This document shows positions 20,611 through 33,085 of a stretch of 64,000 bases of DNA, piece after piece; positions within the stretch are counted from its first letter, which is position 1; the number at the start of each line of letters is the position of its first letter. Source of the stretch: Staphylotrichum longicolle. Its lineage: Eukaryota; Ascomycota; Sordariomycetes; Sordariales; Chaetomiaceae. Both the position numbers and the translations under genes were made by a program. The notes under the pieces are model-generated. The model was given only the letters and a program-made list of their open reading frames with translations. It was not told the DNA's origin and ran no database searches. Location: NCBI GenBank assembly GCA_019096155.1, contig JAHCVI010000001.1, positions 8,308,001 to 8,372,000 of the forward strand. Reading direction: 5' to 3'.

Positions 20611-21994
20611 TTATTCCTTCCACCCTGTCCTCTTCGCATACCACTTCACGCCATACACCAACCCCAGCAACACCGGCACCTCAATCAGCGGCCCGACCGT
20701 CGCCGCAAGGGCCTGATCCGACCGCGGGCCGTACGCCGCCACGGCCACCGCAATCGCCAGCTCAAAATTGTTGCTCGCCGCCGTAAAACTCTGGGTGACG
20801 GCGAACCCGTACCGGAACCCCATCCGCCGCGCGACCACCAGCGTGGCCAGGAAGATGACGGCAAAATACACCACCAGCGGCGCGGCCACGCGCACGACCG
20901 ACACGATCTGGCGCACCACCTGCTTCCCCTGCGACGCGAACAGCACGAGGATGGTGAAGAGCAGGCCGACGAGCGACCAGGGCGCCGCGAAGCGGAGGAA
21001 GCGGGACTGGTAGCGCGCCGGGCCGAGGAGGGCGAGGAGGGCGAGGCGGGTGAGGATGGCTGCGCCGAGGGGGATGCCGAGGAAGACGCCGACGGAGGTG
21101 GCGACGGTGGGGTACGAGATGCTGACGGAGGATGGCGATGATCCGTGGGCATAATGGGGGTTGAAGACGCGGATGAAGAGGAGGGAGATGGGCGCGAAGA
21201 GAATAATCTGCAGGAGGGAGTTGACGGCGACGAGAATGGCGCAGTAATCGCCGTTGCCGCCGGCCTGGAGAGGTGGGGTATTTAGTTGGAGTCTAAGGGG
21301 GAGGAGGTTGGGAGAGTAGACGAACCAGATTGTTCCAAATCAAGACCATGGCAATGCACCGGGCTATGCCGACGAGAATAAGACCTTCACGAAGGCCTTG
21401 CTCGTCGGGGAGGAATGCCCAAGATAGTCCAAGCTGCCGTGCTGTCAACCCCTGAAACGGTGAAAGGCCGGGTTGGGTGGCTACTTACCATGACCAGCGG
21501 CGCGACGATCCAGTTAATGATGATGCTAAATCCTAGTTGAATCCAGATTTCCCTTGTCTTAAACACTTGATGCAACTTTTCGTATTGGACCTTGCACAGG
21601 ATAGGGTACATCATCACCAGCAAGCCGATTGCTGCACTCGAAGTGACTGATATTAGGTCCTGGGCGCTGTGACTCTGTGCTTAGGGTTGGAGGGCGCACC
21701 TATGGGCAACGAAACGTCGACAAAAGTGCCCTTCTGCAACGCCGGCTCAACATCATCAACGAAGTTCCCGAGGAGAATGCCAATCAGCATGGCCAAGAAG
21801 ATCCACACAGCAAGAAAGCGGTCGAGGAAATCCAGGGAACTGAACGCAGAGAGTCTTGACTGGGGTGACTCGCAGCAGACGGGAACAGAGGTTTCCTGCT
21901 TTTCGACATCGCTGTTCGTAGTCTTTACGTCTGTGGTCGAGTTGTTTTTAACTTTGATCTCGACATCTGTTGAAGGCGGAGTGGTGGGTGCCAT
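20611..21994 (-). CDS. ARR3: Acr3-type arsenite efflux transporter
   Basis: Four minus-strand exons, 21994-21700, 21631-21489, 21433-21326 and 21264-20611, give 399 aa, the usual Acr3 length. A hydrophilic N-terminus of about 55 residues precedes about ten membrane spans, starting SSLDFLDRFLAVWIFLAMLI. Family hallmarks are IGLLVMMYPILCKVQYE, IARCIAMVLIWNNLAGG with the functional Cys at residue 172 in the fourth span, NGDYCAILVAVNSLLQI, and FTAASNNFELAIAVAVA with the conserved Glu of span nine. Acr3 proteins export As(III) at the plasma membrane using proton exchange. No arsenate reductase or arsenic regulator lies within the window, so this copy is not in an ars-type cluster. The two middle exons are short (143 and 108 nt). 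Confidence 0.93.
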
Positions 21995-24900
21995 GGTCAG
22001 CTCCGCTAAGTTCGGGAGACTGGAAATACAAATCTGACGGGCTGGAAGTTATGACAACTTCAGTATGAAAACCCAATCTCATGATCTTTTTCCGAAAAGA
22101 AGGAGAAAAACTATTCATCATCCAGCTATAAAACTCTAGTCAAAATCTTGTAAGATGTTACCTGGATTGGTGAGTCCCCCCAGGGGTTCCTCAGGGTTCT
22201 CAGCCTTGAAAGTGGGTTGCCGAGGCAAGTCGACCAATCAAACGTGGGCAGTGACATCCTTTTTCAAACTCAAAGCAACAGTGCCTGGCCAATGAGAGAG
22301 TTGTCAGACTTCCAAACTGAGTATACTCGTCCATAGAAGTCAGAACAAGATCTCAGCCTGTGCTCTGCCAACTGAATATCCAAAGATCTGAGTCCAAGAC
22401 ATGTCGAGCCATTCAAGAAAGTAGAAGAACGGCCAGAGAAAAAGTCGACAGCAGGGGAGGCCAGAAAAGAGGAGAAGGGAGTGAGCAGGGAACAGAAAAA
22501 GAGCGGTCTGGAGAGGCTTCCTCGAGCCCAAAGTGAACAACGACCCAAGAATATCAGACTCCTACCTGGGGAACTAGCAGAGGCGTCATCGTGCCCACCC
22601 GTTTCCCTGGTAGTTTCTTGACCGAGTCCACCACTCTGACCGGCTTCTCGAGTTTCCCAGGCACGCTGCAAGCCACAAACGCGGTGTGTCAACTCGTGAT
22701 GGCGTGGCTGGCCAAAGTGAGCATGTCAAGGGAGTTGGACAAGGTTGGACGACAGACACCTCATTCGAGCCCGAAGTGACGGGGGGTGGAAGTGAGACAT
22801 CCGGAACGTTTCTTGACCCCTTTTCCCTTTTCCGTCGTTATACTGGGATCTTGCGTAGGCTGTGCTACCGTTGAGCGGGTTTTGTCTCACCTGTCCGCAC
22901 TTCAATCATCCCAACGGCACCGTCAAAGCGCTGAGGCTACACCACAGACGGCGTCGTATCTTTGGGGGTAACACACAACAGTTGAAGCAGTCCCCGACTG
23001 AGACTTCATCCCGGGAGATTGCTGCTGTATGCATACGGTCCATACGTAAGCTTGTTCGCGAAGTAGCGGACCTCCGCACGCCACGCCGGATCTTCAGAGT
23101 CGGCCTTGGGGGAAGACGCGCTCTCCCCTTCGACGTTTAGAGGGGCAGAAGAGGCTGATGCACGAAGCTTGGGTGAGAGCGGCACGGCGCTCCCCGCCCC
23201 TCCCTCCCTCCAGCCATTTCCTCATTAAGCTTTGTCGAACAACGTCGAGCCTGTCGAGTGTCTTGCATTTCTTGGAGTGCGTAGTGATCTCGGGAATAGA
23301 ATGCCGCAGGACGGTCTGTTGAGACCGTGGGAAGGAGCACCTTCGAGACCACTGGTTGTCACCCGGCTGGGCAGAGACACGAAAGACGCTGGTGTCGTTG
23401 CGGCTGCTGTCTGCATTCAGCTGCCGAATGTGGCGTCTGCCAGCGCATCGTGCGGGAAACTGTGCTGAACATACATCTGCATAGTTAGTGCAGACTCCAG
23501 GAAAGTGTCTCGACTATCAGCTGAGATTTTGAGAGCGATAATAAACGTTGCAACGTCATGTCACGGCTGCGCTGCTGCAAGCCATCAGAGTGCTTCGACA
23601 TGTTGGATGAATGTGAGCCGCCCAAATGGGTCTTTGATGCCTTGGTTGAGTTAGTTCGCTTGTTAGTTGCTTGCTCACCGGTCAATGTTGGGGCGACGCC
23701 ACCGACCCGCCAGGGGTATTTGAGAAACTTGCACCAGCTCGAGGTGATTTTTGGGTCGCGTTTCAGAAGCCATCCAGATCCAGCACCGGCATTGTTGTCG
23801 ATCTTGGAGTGCCGCCCAAGCTTTCCAGAAGGCCAGCGGAGCAAGCTGTCCAGGACTTCAGGGGTTCGTTCTTGGTTCCCGTGCTTGGCCCACCACGACC
23901 GTGCCTCTGTGCCCGTGCTGTCGGATTCGGGAATTCCGCCCGTCCATCATCATTGATTGACTGTGCGTCATCCCGCGCGAAATGGTGGAAGGGTTGCATT
24001 GAAACGCGCCATGCTGAAGCTCTCCCTGGCCCGGCCAGTGCATTTGGAAGGTGGGCGAGGCTGCCACGTCGCCATCGTGAGCAAAGCCGCACGCAATGCT
24101 GTTCTGCTCAACCGTTTTTTCTCTCTTTGGCTTCACGGCTGTCACGGGGTGGAGCACGGTACGGGCCTCGGGTTCAGCTCGACCAGCATGTTGGTGCCTT
24201 GGCGTCGACTTCGGTTGTTTGACAGAATCGGAAATCGGGGAGTGGGAAAAGGTGACCCGTTTGCTCCACGTCTCGTCCCGTCTGCTTCAGGTGCTTCCCT
24301 CACCTCCCGTGGCACGCTCGCGCGTGAGCTGTTGTTGTTGTGGTTGTTGTGTTGTTGGTTTGTCTGGGCCAGCACCAGCGCGGCCTGAGGGACTGGATGC
24401 CAGGGATTGGTTTTGGCTGCACGGAAGTGTTCTGCAACACAGGGCACTGGGCTTGGCGCATCCTTCTGCTTGTGTGAGCTGGGCCACAGGCGGACAGACG
24501 CAGGGGAGACCCCTCACTCACCGCCCAAATGCCCCCAAAGCCCCTCGAGAGCCCGTATCCCCAGGCGCGGCCCCGCCGTATCGAACAGCCCCGCTCTGGC
24601 GCCTCCAATTCCGATCCAAATCGCCTGTTCATCCCGATTTCTCTCAAGCGTCGAGCCATGCACTTCTTCGCCGCATGCATCATCCCAGCTCGCGCCGTAC
24701 CCGCTCCATCTGTCTTCCCAGTTTCCACGAGTCGCAGATGCTCCAATTCGCCCTTCCTGCCCAGCCTCAAGCGAGGAGGGCCTGTTCGGTAAGGTGTTCA
24801 GTCCGTAACACCGGGCTGCCTTTCTCTGGCCTCCCTCAAGCCTCCGTAATCAAAAACCCGCGCTGGATCGACGGCGTCAGTTGCCTGCATGGGACATGCC

Positions 24901-25937
24901 GAAAGGGATTGCGCTAGCGCCCGCATGCTGGCCGCACTGGCCGCTGTCTCGTCCGAATTTGCATCACCGTCCTGTCTCGAGCTCGTCAAGTGGACGAGCT
25001 TGCCAAGCGCCCAAGTGCAAAAGAAGCGACGACGGCCAATCTCCACCCGGGAGCGCCGCGAGTCAAGCTGAGTTGAGGCCGGCGGGCTGGGCAGGCACAG
25101 GCAGGGGCGACGGTCCAACTTTTTGACTCCCTGGATATTAAACATCGTGGCTGCTGCCCTGTTCTGTCCCATCCCGTCGCATGGTTCTTTTTTATGTTTT
25201 TTTGCTTGGTCCAAGGCAGTTCCTCCCTCGTTCGGACGGCCAACTCACCACAGCCCACGGTCACACCCCCAACCAGCACCTGCCGGGATTTTCCTGTCTT
25301 TCGTTCTCCCCAGCCTGCGCGCATTCGTCATCAGGCGCCTTGTCTGCACACAATTGCTATTATTATCAGGCCACCGCCAGGGGTGTCGGTTCCAGAGAAA
25401 ATGTTTTAGGTGTGGATCAGCAAGCACAGCGTCGCAGCACAGAGGGGAAAATTCCCTGATTGCCTGCTTCTGCAACAATCCGGCTGAGGCGGCAGGGCCA
25501 GCACCCACGCGCACCCAAGCACCACGAGAAACGCATCCCAGCACCCCTGTCGCGGTCCGCCCGTGCTGACGTTCCAACCTGTCCGACCTGCTGTTGCTGC
25601 TCCGCCTGCGCCTGCGCCCAACCCGGGCTTGCTGCGTCCCCGGCTGCCGACACAGCTCACGGAACTAGCGAACCACTGCAGACCACGACCGGCCTGACGA
25701 CTGGCAGCTGGTGCTCAGGGTTGTGCAGGAGTCTTGTTTGGGCCTCGAGTTCCCGTGTCTGCCCATCAGTGCCATGCCATGAGTGGTTCCGGCTTTGCGG
25801 TGGCCGCCCGGCCCCTCGAGCCCAGAACGCCGATGCCCCCTTCCATGCCTCGCACTCAGCGCCGGATTTGTTATCTCTGCCCGGCCGTGCCCTGCCCAAA
25901 CCACCCCCGCCCTCCAACCTGCACGCCGCCCCGGTCG
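21995..25937. other. Large 3.9-kb region without a supported gene
   Basis: This is the longest gap in the window, between divergent Acr3 and DUF1765 genes. It contains several open frames of 100-270 codons (for example plus strand 24096-24917), but they overlap each other on both strands and lack domain character or convincing splice structures. A (TTG)n-type tract sits at 24330-24361. The last 700 bp are C-rich and probably form the DUF1765 leader. A non-coding RNA or a decayed gene is possible but I have no positive evidence. Confidence 0.45.
24330..24361 (+). repeat. TTG-rich simple repeat
   Basis: A 32-base tract of GTT/TTG triplets interrupted twice by TGG. It lies in the large gene-poor region and has no visible function. 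Confidence 0.7.
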
Positions 25938-28900
25938 ATGATCACCCCCCCGGTTTCAAGAGCCTGCCGCTGCTACCGGGCCTGGCCCTTCGACATCCCC
26001 TCCTTCGACCTGGTCAGCGAGTTCGAGAAGTCCTTCAGCTTCACCTCCAGCACTCCCGCCGCCATCACCACCGCCGACGGCCTCTCCCCGAGACCCGCCA
26101 CCGCAACAGAGAGGACCTTTGAGATCGGACCCGAGCCCGATAACGAGACCGAGAACACGCCAGGTGCGGCAGCTGTCACCGCAGCGGACGTTGGTGGACA
26201 CGCCCGCAACAGGAGCAGATCAATGGTTGACCGTCCCCTCTCGTGGCTCCCGAGCTCGAAATCGAGTCAAAACGTTCGATCTGGCCAGGAAACCCGCTCC
26301 AAGCGACTGGTCAAGCAGAATGTAGCCGCCGTGTCTGAACCCACGCCGGCGGGGAAGCCCACCGAACCATTGAGGCCTGTCGAGTCCTTTGCCGATTTTG
26401 CGAGGCGGTCCTGGATCTCCAAGTCGCGATCACCCTCCCCGCCCAGCAGGCCTGACAAGACGAGAAGTGCCGCCCGCGCCGTGTCGGTCGAAGTCGTCGC
26501 GGCGCCCACAAAGACGAAGGCTACGCCGGGCGGAGTGGCTCAGCCAGATGCGGCCGGTGCCGCTGAGCCCCCGAGCACCAAGACCCGTGCCTTGAACCGT
26601 GCCAGCATCTATCTGACCAAAATCAAGCAGAAGCCGCAAAACGTCTTCTCCAAAAGCTCGCCCTCCATCAGCGTCAAGACGTCGATCGGGAAGAGCGTAG
26701 CGTCGAGCGACTCGGAATGCAGTGGCCCTTCAACGTTGACCCCGACTAGCGCCCCGAGCTCACCGGCGGTTGCAAAGAATCCTTCTTACAACAGTGTCGG
26801 CTCGGCCGCATCACGAACTTCGTCCCAGCGAGCGTCCTCGGTCGATAGCGAGCCAGATACCGACACGGCGACAGCGAGCAGCGCTTCCGAGAACACCTCT
26901 CAGGCTACCGTCGAGACGACGGTGACGATGCCACACCCGACCTCCCGCGACCCGCTCTGGGCGACCTACCGAACCCTCGACATCGAATTCTCGCGCTTCG
27001 CCTCCAAGGGCTCGACGGCAGGGCGAATGAGCGTTGTCCGATCCATCTTGGTGCCGTTCCTGAGAAGCACAGGGTACCATCCGTCGAACTCGAACCGCAC
27101 CGTCTTGACGTCCGAAGACATCGATCGCAGAGCGACCATTTTGAATAAGTGGTGGAACGGCCTTTTGGGAATGCTGGTTGGTTCAAACCCAAGAATGTCA
27201 TCCAGCCTTGACCAGGGCATGGCCTCTCTCGGGGTCCAGTTCCCGGTGTTGCAGCCCGTCGCGGGCGTGGACCGGCCGACGCTGCTCGAGGCAACCACCA
27301 TGATCATGATGCGGCCGGAGTGGAGGGCCTGCACCAGCCAGTTCCAGCCCCTGGCCGAGCGTTGCCCGGAGGAAAGGGTGAGGCCGAGGTCTGGGACGCA
27401 TTCGACCATCGCGAGCGATCCGGATTCGCTTCTCGCAGAGTCGGCCGAGCACAACGTGCGCACCATGTTCGTGACCAATCTTACCACCCAAATGACGCTG
27501 GTCGTCGAAAAGCTGTCGCTGCGGCACGCTCCGCTGAGTCTGGTCAACTGGTGCGGTAAGGCGTGCGCCTATGCCTTCTTCTTCGTGCCCGGCATTTCCG
27601 ACGTGCTGGTCCGTCTCTGGGGTCTGCATCCCGAAGCGCTGCGCAGGGTCGCAGACGAGTTTGGCCTTCCGAGGAGAAGCAAGGGAGAAAGCGACGACAT
27701 TGTGGCGCTGTTCCCGCAGCACTTGCACAAGCTCGGCTGGTCGTCGGCCAAAGCACTCGGAGACCGGCTACGTATTGCAGCGAAGCTGCCCTTGATGATT
27801 GCCAAGATCCACTGGCATGGCCCTTGGCTCTCACGGTGGCGGGGCGGAGATACGGATCTGGTGTTCATCTTCTGCAAGTACTTTTACATTCTTGCCCAGG
27901 AGTTCATGCCCGAGGGCCTTCCGCTGGTCGAAAAGGCACGGGCTCCGGCGTTTGTACTGGTCCACGCTCAACTCTTGTCCGTTTTGGACAGCACCATCCA
28001 CCGGCAGGCCTCGCTGGATGCGCTTCTCGGCCCGCCCCTTTCTGACGCCCTCCACGGCGCCGACGCCGCTCTGACGGCCCCCCAGCTCCCGAGCAACCTT
28101 CTGAAGGGCATGGATGAGAACCGGCTGGTGATCTTACTCAAGGACATGTTGGCAGATAACTCCTTTGGGGTTTCTACCGAGATCAAGCACACCTTTGCCG
28201 AAGCATTTGTAGCGCTTGCAAAAGCCGCCACGAGGCGGACGCCGCGTTTCGAGTACGCCTCGTGCTTGATGCTCTGTGACTTCCTCGAGGAGGCATTGAT
28301 TGCGCTCGATGCCTTCCAGAACACGGTGAACGCCAGTCTCGCGACGTCGCCGACTGAAGAGGATGTCCGGTCTCACTATTTCGAGCCCGCCAACCTGCCA
28401 CGACCTGCCGACTACATCGACTGGCCCTTTTGGTTTGACGTCGGCAAGATGATCATGAACTCCAACAACACCATGTCCGAGATCCGCATCCTCTCCTTCA
28501 TCTTCACGGTTTGGGATGCCATCGCGGCAGACCCTGTCCGCAAGGAGGCGGTTTGCCTCGATTGGCTGCTGTCCGAGGAAGTCTTTGCCAAATTCTTCAA
28601 CCACTGGTGCCCCATGGTGCGCGCATACTTCATGCGCTTGCTGTGCTGGCGGGTTTGCAGAGATTCGGGCAGCGCCAACGAGGTCGATATGTAAGGACAC
28701 TTTCTACTCTGCTCGAGAGAGCCCCAAAGCTAACAAGTGATGAATAGAAAAATCTTTTTGGCCGTGTCGCAGCGACTGAAGACGGTCTGGTCTCACTATC
28801 TATGGCTCAAGCAAGACGCCGAGGCCAAGGGCAAGATGCACCCGTCGTCAGCACCTTCGTATCCCGCTCCGGGTAAGCGGTTCTTGATCATCAGGACCGA

Positions 28901-30059
28901 AGTCCAACCTCCACAGCACTCACTCCGGCTCGGATTCGACTCGTTTTCGAGCTCGTTCCCCAACTCCGACCCCGCCTTCGACTATCGTGGTCCCGTCGCG
29001 GGGAATGGTGAATCTGACGGTGGTAAGCCGGACGGCAGCATGTCGTTCAAGAAGAGGTGGTCACTACTGGGCAAGGTGCTCCCGTTTGGCGCGTCGCAGG
29101 ACGGCCCGACCACGGAAACGAAGCGGACGTGGGAGGAAGAGTTGGAACAGGCTCGCCGCGATACGGCTGCATCACGGCTGGCAGGCCGTGGAGGACGGTC
29201 TAGTCTTACTCAGACCCTCGGCCCGCCAACTCCACCCAAGCAAAGTCCTTCGACTGCGATCACGCCCTCGTCCGCCTCTGGCTCCTCCACCGGCTCTACG
29301 CCCTTCTTCGACGCCGCAACCTACGTTTTTCGCTTCACCCTTACGTGGCAGACGGGCCCGGGGGGCGCACCGATGCCCTGCGGGCCAATGCGCGACCGTA
29401 TCCTCACTCGACCACGCCTCCCGGCTCCCGCACAGGCGAGAGTCAGCACGCGCCTGGCGGGCGTGGGTAACCCTAGCGGGAATGGAGTCGTGCTCTTGCG
29501 CAGCGAGAGCCCCCCTCCCATCTCGCCCGGCCTTCCGCCCGAGACTCGGAGGGTGAGTGGGCTGTTGCAGACGGGACTGATCAGCGAGGCCAGAAATGCC
29601 AGACCCCTGACGATTGACGACGGCGATGAGCCGCGCAAGCTGGTGCTCGCGAAGGACACCACCACCGAGAAGCGACTATCCCTGAGCATCAACATTACGC
29701 CCATCCGCCTAATCGACGACGATGGGAGGGATGACGACGGCAGGCTAGATATCCAGTCACCAATCAGGATGTCCGGTTTTACGGGACACGATATGGACGT
29801 CGTGCGCGGCCGACCGATTGAACCAAGCATCGTGCCCGTCCCCCCTCCCCCGAGCGCCATCATCCGCGCGGAGCGGCCCACCGGGGTCTTTGCTTCGGGC
29901 GCCGTGTATGCGGGGCGGGCGCTGGCGGAGTGGAGTATGGTGGTCAGCGAGTGCAATAGCTTTGTTGATCGGCGGCGGGACGAGGGCGTGCTGGGGCTGA
30001 GCGAGGTCGAGGTGCCGACGCTGAGTGTTGAGGGGCTGGGGCTGCGGGCGCGCGGCTAA
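25938..30059 (+). CDS. Large fungal DUF1765-family protein
   Basis: Two exons, 25938-28690 and 28748-30059, give 1354 aa; the 57-bp intron has a GTAAGG donor, a GCTAAC branch point and an ATAG acceptor. The frame is open further upstream, but MITPPVSRACRCYRAWPFDI followed by PSFDLVSEFEKSFSF looks like the natural start. Residues of about 60-390 are Ser/Pro/Thr-rich and probably disordered, with RPVESFADFARRSWISKSRS. The central part of about 400-990 is helical, with RATILNKWWNGLLGMLVGSN, PAFVLVHAQLLSVLDSTIHR and WDAIAADPVRKEAVCLDWLL, which I associate with DUF1765, a fungus-specific family without known biochemistry. The C-terminal 350 residues are again low-complexity, apart from RILTRPRLPAPAQARVS and GAVYAGRALAEWSMVVSECN near the end. 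The start codon is the least certain point. Confidence 0.8.
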
Positions 30060-31816
30060 GCTGGCGAGAGGGACATGCGATCCGTGGTTTCCTCCTTCAA
30101 CCATACTCGCCCTACGTACGACACGATTTCGATTGCAATACCCGGACTACATGTGAAGGAGGACGCATTTGATGATGCGCGTATAGCCGTCGCAGCCTAC
30201 GTTCAGGTTTTTCAGCTTGTGAAATGGGGTTGTTCCTCAGGCTGTTCCAGCACACTGGCAGCAGGACCAGCAGGACCAGCAGCAGCAGCATAGCTTGACA
30301 GGAAGTCAAGCTCTTCTACAACTTCACCATCTTTGTACATGCATTCATTGGCGGCTTCTGCAGCGGCTCTTCCACCGATTCTGCATTTTCCCACGGCTAC
30401 ATTTTGCATACACATTTGCATCACATTTGGCTACACTGGTTTTCAAAAGCCATCACATTACAGTATATAGCAGCCACCATTTTTTCATCATCTTTGTTTT
30501 CTCCTCCCTCCTTCTCGACATACAAATCTCAAGGCGTTGATGGGCGGCCCGGATGCGGCCAAAGGGGGTCGGCGGTCGGCGGTCGGCGAAACTTAGAGGG
30601 GGTTCGGTCGATATCTGTTTTTTTTCCGGGCAATGACATTAACTTAATGATTATTGTTTTTTTCACAAATTTGCATCCAGGCTGGTTTCAATTCTCGTTT
30701 TGACAGGCGGCGGAAGTGGGCTTCTAAGGTGGCTACGGGTTTAGGTTCTTAGTCTCCGTCTTGGAGTGTGGCGATCTGTTGGAGAACTTGAAGGGGCTGA
30801 GAGGCATGTGCTGTTAGTTTCCCCCGAGCCGCCTACCGGATGGGGAGGAAGGGAAATGTCTAATCGATACAAGTGTGATACTCGGTGTGGATGGGACGAG
30901 TTGTCGAGCTAGTGCCTTATTGCGTGATGAGTCCGCCCCCTCGTGTCCATATGGGGGCGGTTGGTGTTTGTTGGCAGGACGTGGTCACACTCTGCCTGTG
31001 ATCTGATGGTGATAACGTTATTTCTTTTCGTATCGTCCACTGAGGTCAGCCGCCAAGAACACAGCAACTCGGGCCGTGGAGTTTTCTCCCCAAACCCCTC
31101 CTCTCCCAGCCTTCTCGGATTCGGTTGGCTTTTTGGTATGGGGTGATTGAGGGCCGAATGCAGATCGACTTCCGGATTGCGCCATGGTGTGCAGAAGCTG
31201 CGACGAGGCGAGCCGATCCTGTCATTCCCGGGCTCCCCGCAGAGTGTATTTTGAGGGCTGTGCAAGCTGTGTTAGGAATGGCTGCTCTGCCTGCCGCATC
31301 TGGAAGGTGGAGACGGGAATGACACGCTCTCCGGCCGCTTTCCCCATTTCCGGTCGCCGGTAGGTGCCGGGGTGGCCGGGCCGGGAGGGTCAGGCTTGGG
31401 GGAGAGGTTGCTCAGGGAGGGCGCATCTACAGTTGGGTTTTGTCCACGCTGGTGTGAAAGTGCGCTGCGTTCAATCCGTGGCAAACGAAGCTTTCATTGG
31501 AAGCTCCAAGGTGTAACTCGGGTCACGAACGGCCCATCCATCATTGAATTCGTAGCAAATCACACACAGTCCTCCTCTATGTCCAGACGGGGCTCGCAAC
31601 ACAGGAGCCCCCATGTATATGCTTCATGCAAGACGCTCAAGACGTTCCTCCTGGAATCCCCAAACCCGAGATGAAAAAAAAAATAAAAAATAGAAAATTC
31701 AGCGCCATGCCATCTATCGCAGACGGGTCATCATCCCGCCACGCCCAAGGACGAGAGAAAGATATCATGAATCAATCCACCAAATGCACTTTTTTTTTTT
31801 TGCCTCCCCAATTATT
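30060..31816. other. Long convergent intergenic region
   Basis: This 1757-bp stretch joins the 3' ends of the DUF1765 gene and cystathionine gamma-lyase. It holds a CAGGAC/CAGCAG run near 30,260-30,292, a 7-bp triple repeat at 30567-30587, AT-rich 3'-UTR-like sequence at 30,400-30,700 and an A-rich tract at 31,674-31,700. No gene is supported. Confidence 0.5.
30567..30587. repeat. Three copies of a 7-bp GC-rich repeat
   Basis: GGTCGGC is repeated three times without mismatch. It is a short tandem repeat in the convergent region. Confidence 0.75.
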
Positions 31817-33085
31817 TTAGTACCCATTAGCCCCGTTGGTGCCGTTGACACCGTTCCCGTTCTTGCCCTCGGCCTCGGCCACGGCCCGCTCCAGCGCCTG
31901 GAGCACGTCCTTCTTGAGGTCCTCGGCGTCCTCGACGCCGCAGCTAATGCGGACGAGGTCGTCGAACACGCCGACAGCCTCGCGCTGGTCGCGCGGGATG
32001 CCGGCGTGGGTCATGCTGCTCGGCACCTCGCAGAGCGACTCGACGCCGCCCAGCGACTCGGCGAGCGTGAAGATCTTGGTCAGCTGGCAGAAGCGCTCGG
32101 CCGCGGCGTGGCCGCCGCGGATGCGGAACGACAGCATGCCGCCGCCCATGCCGTTGCGGTGCTGCTTCTTAGCGATGGCGCGGTGCGGGTGCGAGTCGAG
32201 GCCCGGGTAGTTGACGGCGATGACGTAGGGGCTGGCCTCGAGGGCGTGGGCCACGGCGGTGGCGTTTGTGGTGGCCTCACGGGCGCGCAGGTGCAGCGTC
32301 TTGGCGCCGCGGTGGGCGAGCCACGAGTCAAAGGCCGAGGGGACCGCGCCGAGGGCGTTCTGCAGGAACGAGAGGCGCTTGTGCAGATCGTCGCTGTTGA
32401 AGGCGGCCACGCCCATGACCACGTCACTGTGCCCGTTGATGTACTTTGTGACGCTGTGCACGACAATGTCGGCGCCGTGGTCGAGCGGGTTCTGGATGTA
32501 GGGGCTCATGAAGGTGTTGTCGACGACGACCATGATGCCGTGCTCGTGGGCCTGGCTCACGACGGCGCGGATGTCGACGAGCCGGAGCGTCGGGTTGCTC
32601 GGGGTCTCGATCCACACGAGCTTGGTCGAGTCGGTGATGTGGTCGCGGATGTCGACCTCGATCTCGGGCGTGAAGGTGACCTTGACGCCATGGGCCTTGG
32701 CGACCTGGGTGAAGTAACGGTGAGTGCCGCCATAGACGTCGGAAACGGAGATGACGTGCGATCCCGCAGCGAGGGACTGCAGGATGACGGTGGTGGCGGC
32801 GCTGCCGGACGAGAAAGCGAGGGCGTACTTGGCATGCTCGAGGGCAGCCACCATGTTCTCAAAGTTGTTGCGGTTCGGGTTGCTGCTGCGGCTGTACTCG
32901 AACTCGCCAACGGGCTTGCCGACGGCCGTCTGGGCAAAGGTGGTCGACAGCGAGATGGCCTCGATCACGGCGCCCGTCGCGGGGTCGTGCGGCGATCCGG
33001 CATGCACGGCCAGGGTGCCGAAGCCATGGACGGGCGACGGGGCGCGCGGCGGGGTCGTGATGGGGTGGTCGGTATGAGCCGTCAT
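31817..33085 (-). CDS. CYS3: Cystathionine gamma-lyase
   Basis: A single exon gives 422 aa with TAA at 31817-31819. The fold-type I PLP-enzyme pattern is complete: TLAVHAGSPHDPATGAVIEA, YSRSSNPNRNNFE, ALAFSSGSAATT, VSDVYGGTHRYF, KLVWIETPSNPTLRLVDI, VVVDNTFMSPY, and the PLP lysine at residue 214 in SVTKYINGHSDVVMG. The C-terminus carries FTLAESLGGVESL and VRISCGVED. These features fit cystathionine gamma-lyase, which splits cystathionine to cysteine, 2-oxobutyrate and ammonia in reverse transsulfuration. Cystathionine gamma-synthase and beta-lyase are the main alternatives; the length and ESLGGVESL motif favour the gamma-lyase. The extreme C-terminus is a Gly/Asn tail. No sulphur-metabolism gene is adjacent. 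The opposite strand is open across almost the whole gene, a by-product of strong third-position GC bias. Confidence 0.92.
   Translation of the reverse strand: MTAHTDHPITTPPRAPSPVHGFGTLAVHAGSPHDPATGAVIEAISLSTTFAQTAVGKPVGEFEYSRSSNPNRNNFENMVAALEHAKYALAFSSGSAATTVILQSLAAGSHVISVSDVYGGTHRYFTQVAKAHGVKVTFTPEIEVDIRDHITDSTKLVWIETPSNPTLRLVDIRAVVSQAHEHGIMVVVDNTFMSPYIQNPLDHGADIVVHSVTKYINGHSDVVMGVAAFNSDDLHKRLSFLQNALGAVPSAFDSWLAHRGAKTLHLRAREATTNATAVAHALEASPYVIAVNYPGLDSHPHRAIAKKQHRNGMGGGMLSFRIRGGHAAAERFCQLTKIFTLAESLGGVESLCEVPSSMTHAGIPRDQREAVGVFDDLVRISCGVEDAEDLKKDVLQALERAVAEAEGKNGNGVNGTNGANGY

Noticed and set aside
24096..24917. A 273-codon plus-strand frame in the large gap
   Set aside because: No domain, overlapping frames on the other strand, composition like random GC-rich DNA, no neighbouring exons that extend it sensibly.
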